Below, one piece after another: positions 63,270 through 64,000 of a stretch of 64,000 nucleotides of DNA. The stretch comes from Paramecium sonneborni (taxonomy: Eukaryota > Ciliophora > Oligohymenophorea > Peniculida > Parameciidae). Both the position numbers and the translations under genes were made by a program. A model generated the notes under the pieces. The model was not told the origin of the DNA. It saw nothing but the letters and a program-made list of their open reading frames with translations, and did not search any database. Location of the stretch: NCBI GenBank assembly GCA_905182985.1, contig CAJJDN010000102.1, positions 281,366 to 345,365 of the forward strand, in the 5' to 3' direction. The stretch's first letter is position 1; every line of letters starts with the position of its first letter.

Positions 63270-64000
63270 TCATATTTACTTTTGATTATCCTTAAAACTT
63301 TGGTTTATTTTGTCCTTCTAATCTCAATAGTAAAGGCAAACCTTCTATAGATCCAAAGGTTGTACAAGAAATTTATATGGTTATAATTTTACACATAAAA
63401 AATAGAAAGATGGTTTAGTATCAAAAGTAATGAAATTATTAAGTGAAATATAAGATATAAATCCTAAATGGGTATTATTGAATGGGAATTTAGATGTAAA
63501 TTGGAGTGAATCAATAAATTTAGTTAAGAATGATAATAACATTAGCAAATAATGAAAGAATTCCATGAAAACCACATATGAGAATGCTTTTTGAGATTAG
63601 AGATCTTCTTTTTTCAACTCCAACCACTGTATCTAGAGCTGATATTTTGTATGTTTCAGATGATAGGGATATTAATGGACAGATTATGTAAATTCATATG
63701 TTTAAAAATGTAAAATTTGATGAATGGGCTGAAAGTTAACTGAAGCTAAAATTTTACTTATCAATTAATTAATTTTTATTATTATTCAGATTCTATATAT
63801 TTATAAGCTTAATTAGAAAAGAAAGCAGGAATATAATTTGAACCATAAGGTAAATGTAAATTGATTTATTTAAACTGATGATTTAAATATGCCTTAATAT
63901 AATACAATGTATTGAATTATTAAGATAACCTGTAGATTATGGTAATTAATATGATCTAAGTAAATTGAGTTGGAAAGATATCATTAATTTATTAACTATT
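63270..64000 (+). pseudogene. dynein heavy chain fragment, frame-broken, runs off the window
   Basis: Blocks typical of the dynein motor AAA2-AAA3 region appear in order. They are LYGYNFTHKKQKDGLVSKVM, NPKWVLLNGNLDVNWSESIN (the usual W..DG.VD.LWIEN element), HMRMLFEIRDLLFSTPTTVS with RADILYVSDD, LEKKAGIQFEPQGKCKLIYL, DDLNMPQYNTMY, and IELLRQPVDYGNQYDLSKLS with WKDIIN. They lie in different frames: a one-base shift occurs near 63541, a TGA interrupts ERIP-KPHMR near 63570, and further shifts occur near 63790 and 63910. No GT-AG introns explain these breaks, so it is a decayed dynein gene. The continuation lies beyond 64000. Confidence 0.75.

Noticed and set aside
1..64000. CRISPR arrays, bacterial operons, telomere repeats, transposase genes
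   Set aside because: I looked for regularly spaced repeats, CCCCAA/CCCAAA arrays and transposase motifs and found none.

Overview
The window comes from a ciliate nuclear genome, most likely Paramecium or a close relative. It is extremely AT-rich. TAA and TAG occur throughout otherwise coherent coding frames as glutamine codons, and TGA is the only working stop. Genes are split by very short GT-AG introns, about 20-30 nt, which is typical of Paramecium. Frames read with the standard code are therefore nearly useless here: almost every real gene was found by reading TAA/TAG as Gln and splicing 20-30 nt introns. A 12.65-kb reading frame runs uninterrupted, and a 9.8-kb gene is broken only by short introns where I read it. 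That argues for somatic (macronuclear) rather than germline sequence. Even so, the spacing is loose for a macronucleus and many decayed genes are present.

Left part (1-16 kb): a cyclic-nucleotide-gated-type K+ channel (759-3337, +), a WD40 protein with an N-terminal zinc-binding segment (4878-6485, -), gene fragments, and a 120-N gap at 10054-10173. The 302 bases before the gap repeat the first 302 bases of the window. Next is a full-length V-ATPase catalytic subunit A homologue whose P-loop is destroyed (12554-14530, +).

Middle (16-36 kb): several decayed or fragmentary genes, a secreted multi-module protein (19824-22084, -), and a giant secreted/membrane protein (24965-34741, -). The giant has a signal peptide, a long array of furin-like cysteine repeats, REJ-like sequence, a GPS-like cysteine cluster and several C-terminal membrane segments. 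This layout recalls polycystin-1-like proteins.

36-49 kb: a secreted or membrane protein gene, then an exact 1766-bp duplication joined by a single N (probably an assembly artefact). The duplicated segment carries an EF-1alpha fragment and a kinase-like gene. A degenerate WD40 gene, a small coiled-coil gene and several gene remnants follow.

49-64 kb: a head-to-head pair, a 149-aa protein (-) and a giant 4216-aa STAND protein (+). The giant has a helical N-terminus, a NACHT NTPase domain with intact Walker A/B, a pentapeptide-like linker and a C-terminal half of about 2200 residues made of WD40-type repeats. It has no evident intron. The window ends in a broken dynein heavy chain gene.

The strongest candidates for new biology are the giant NACHT-WD40 protein, the V-ATPase A pseudoenzyme and the furin/REJ/GPS membrane giant. 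There is no sign of one multi-gene operon-like system; these are independent eukaryotic genes.
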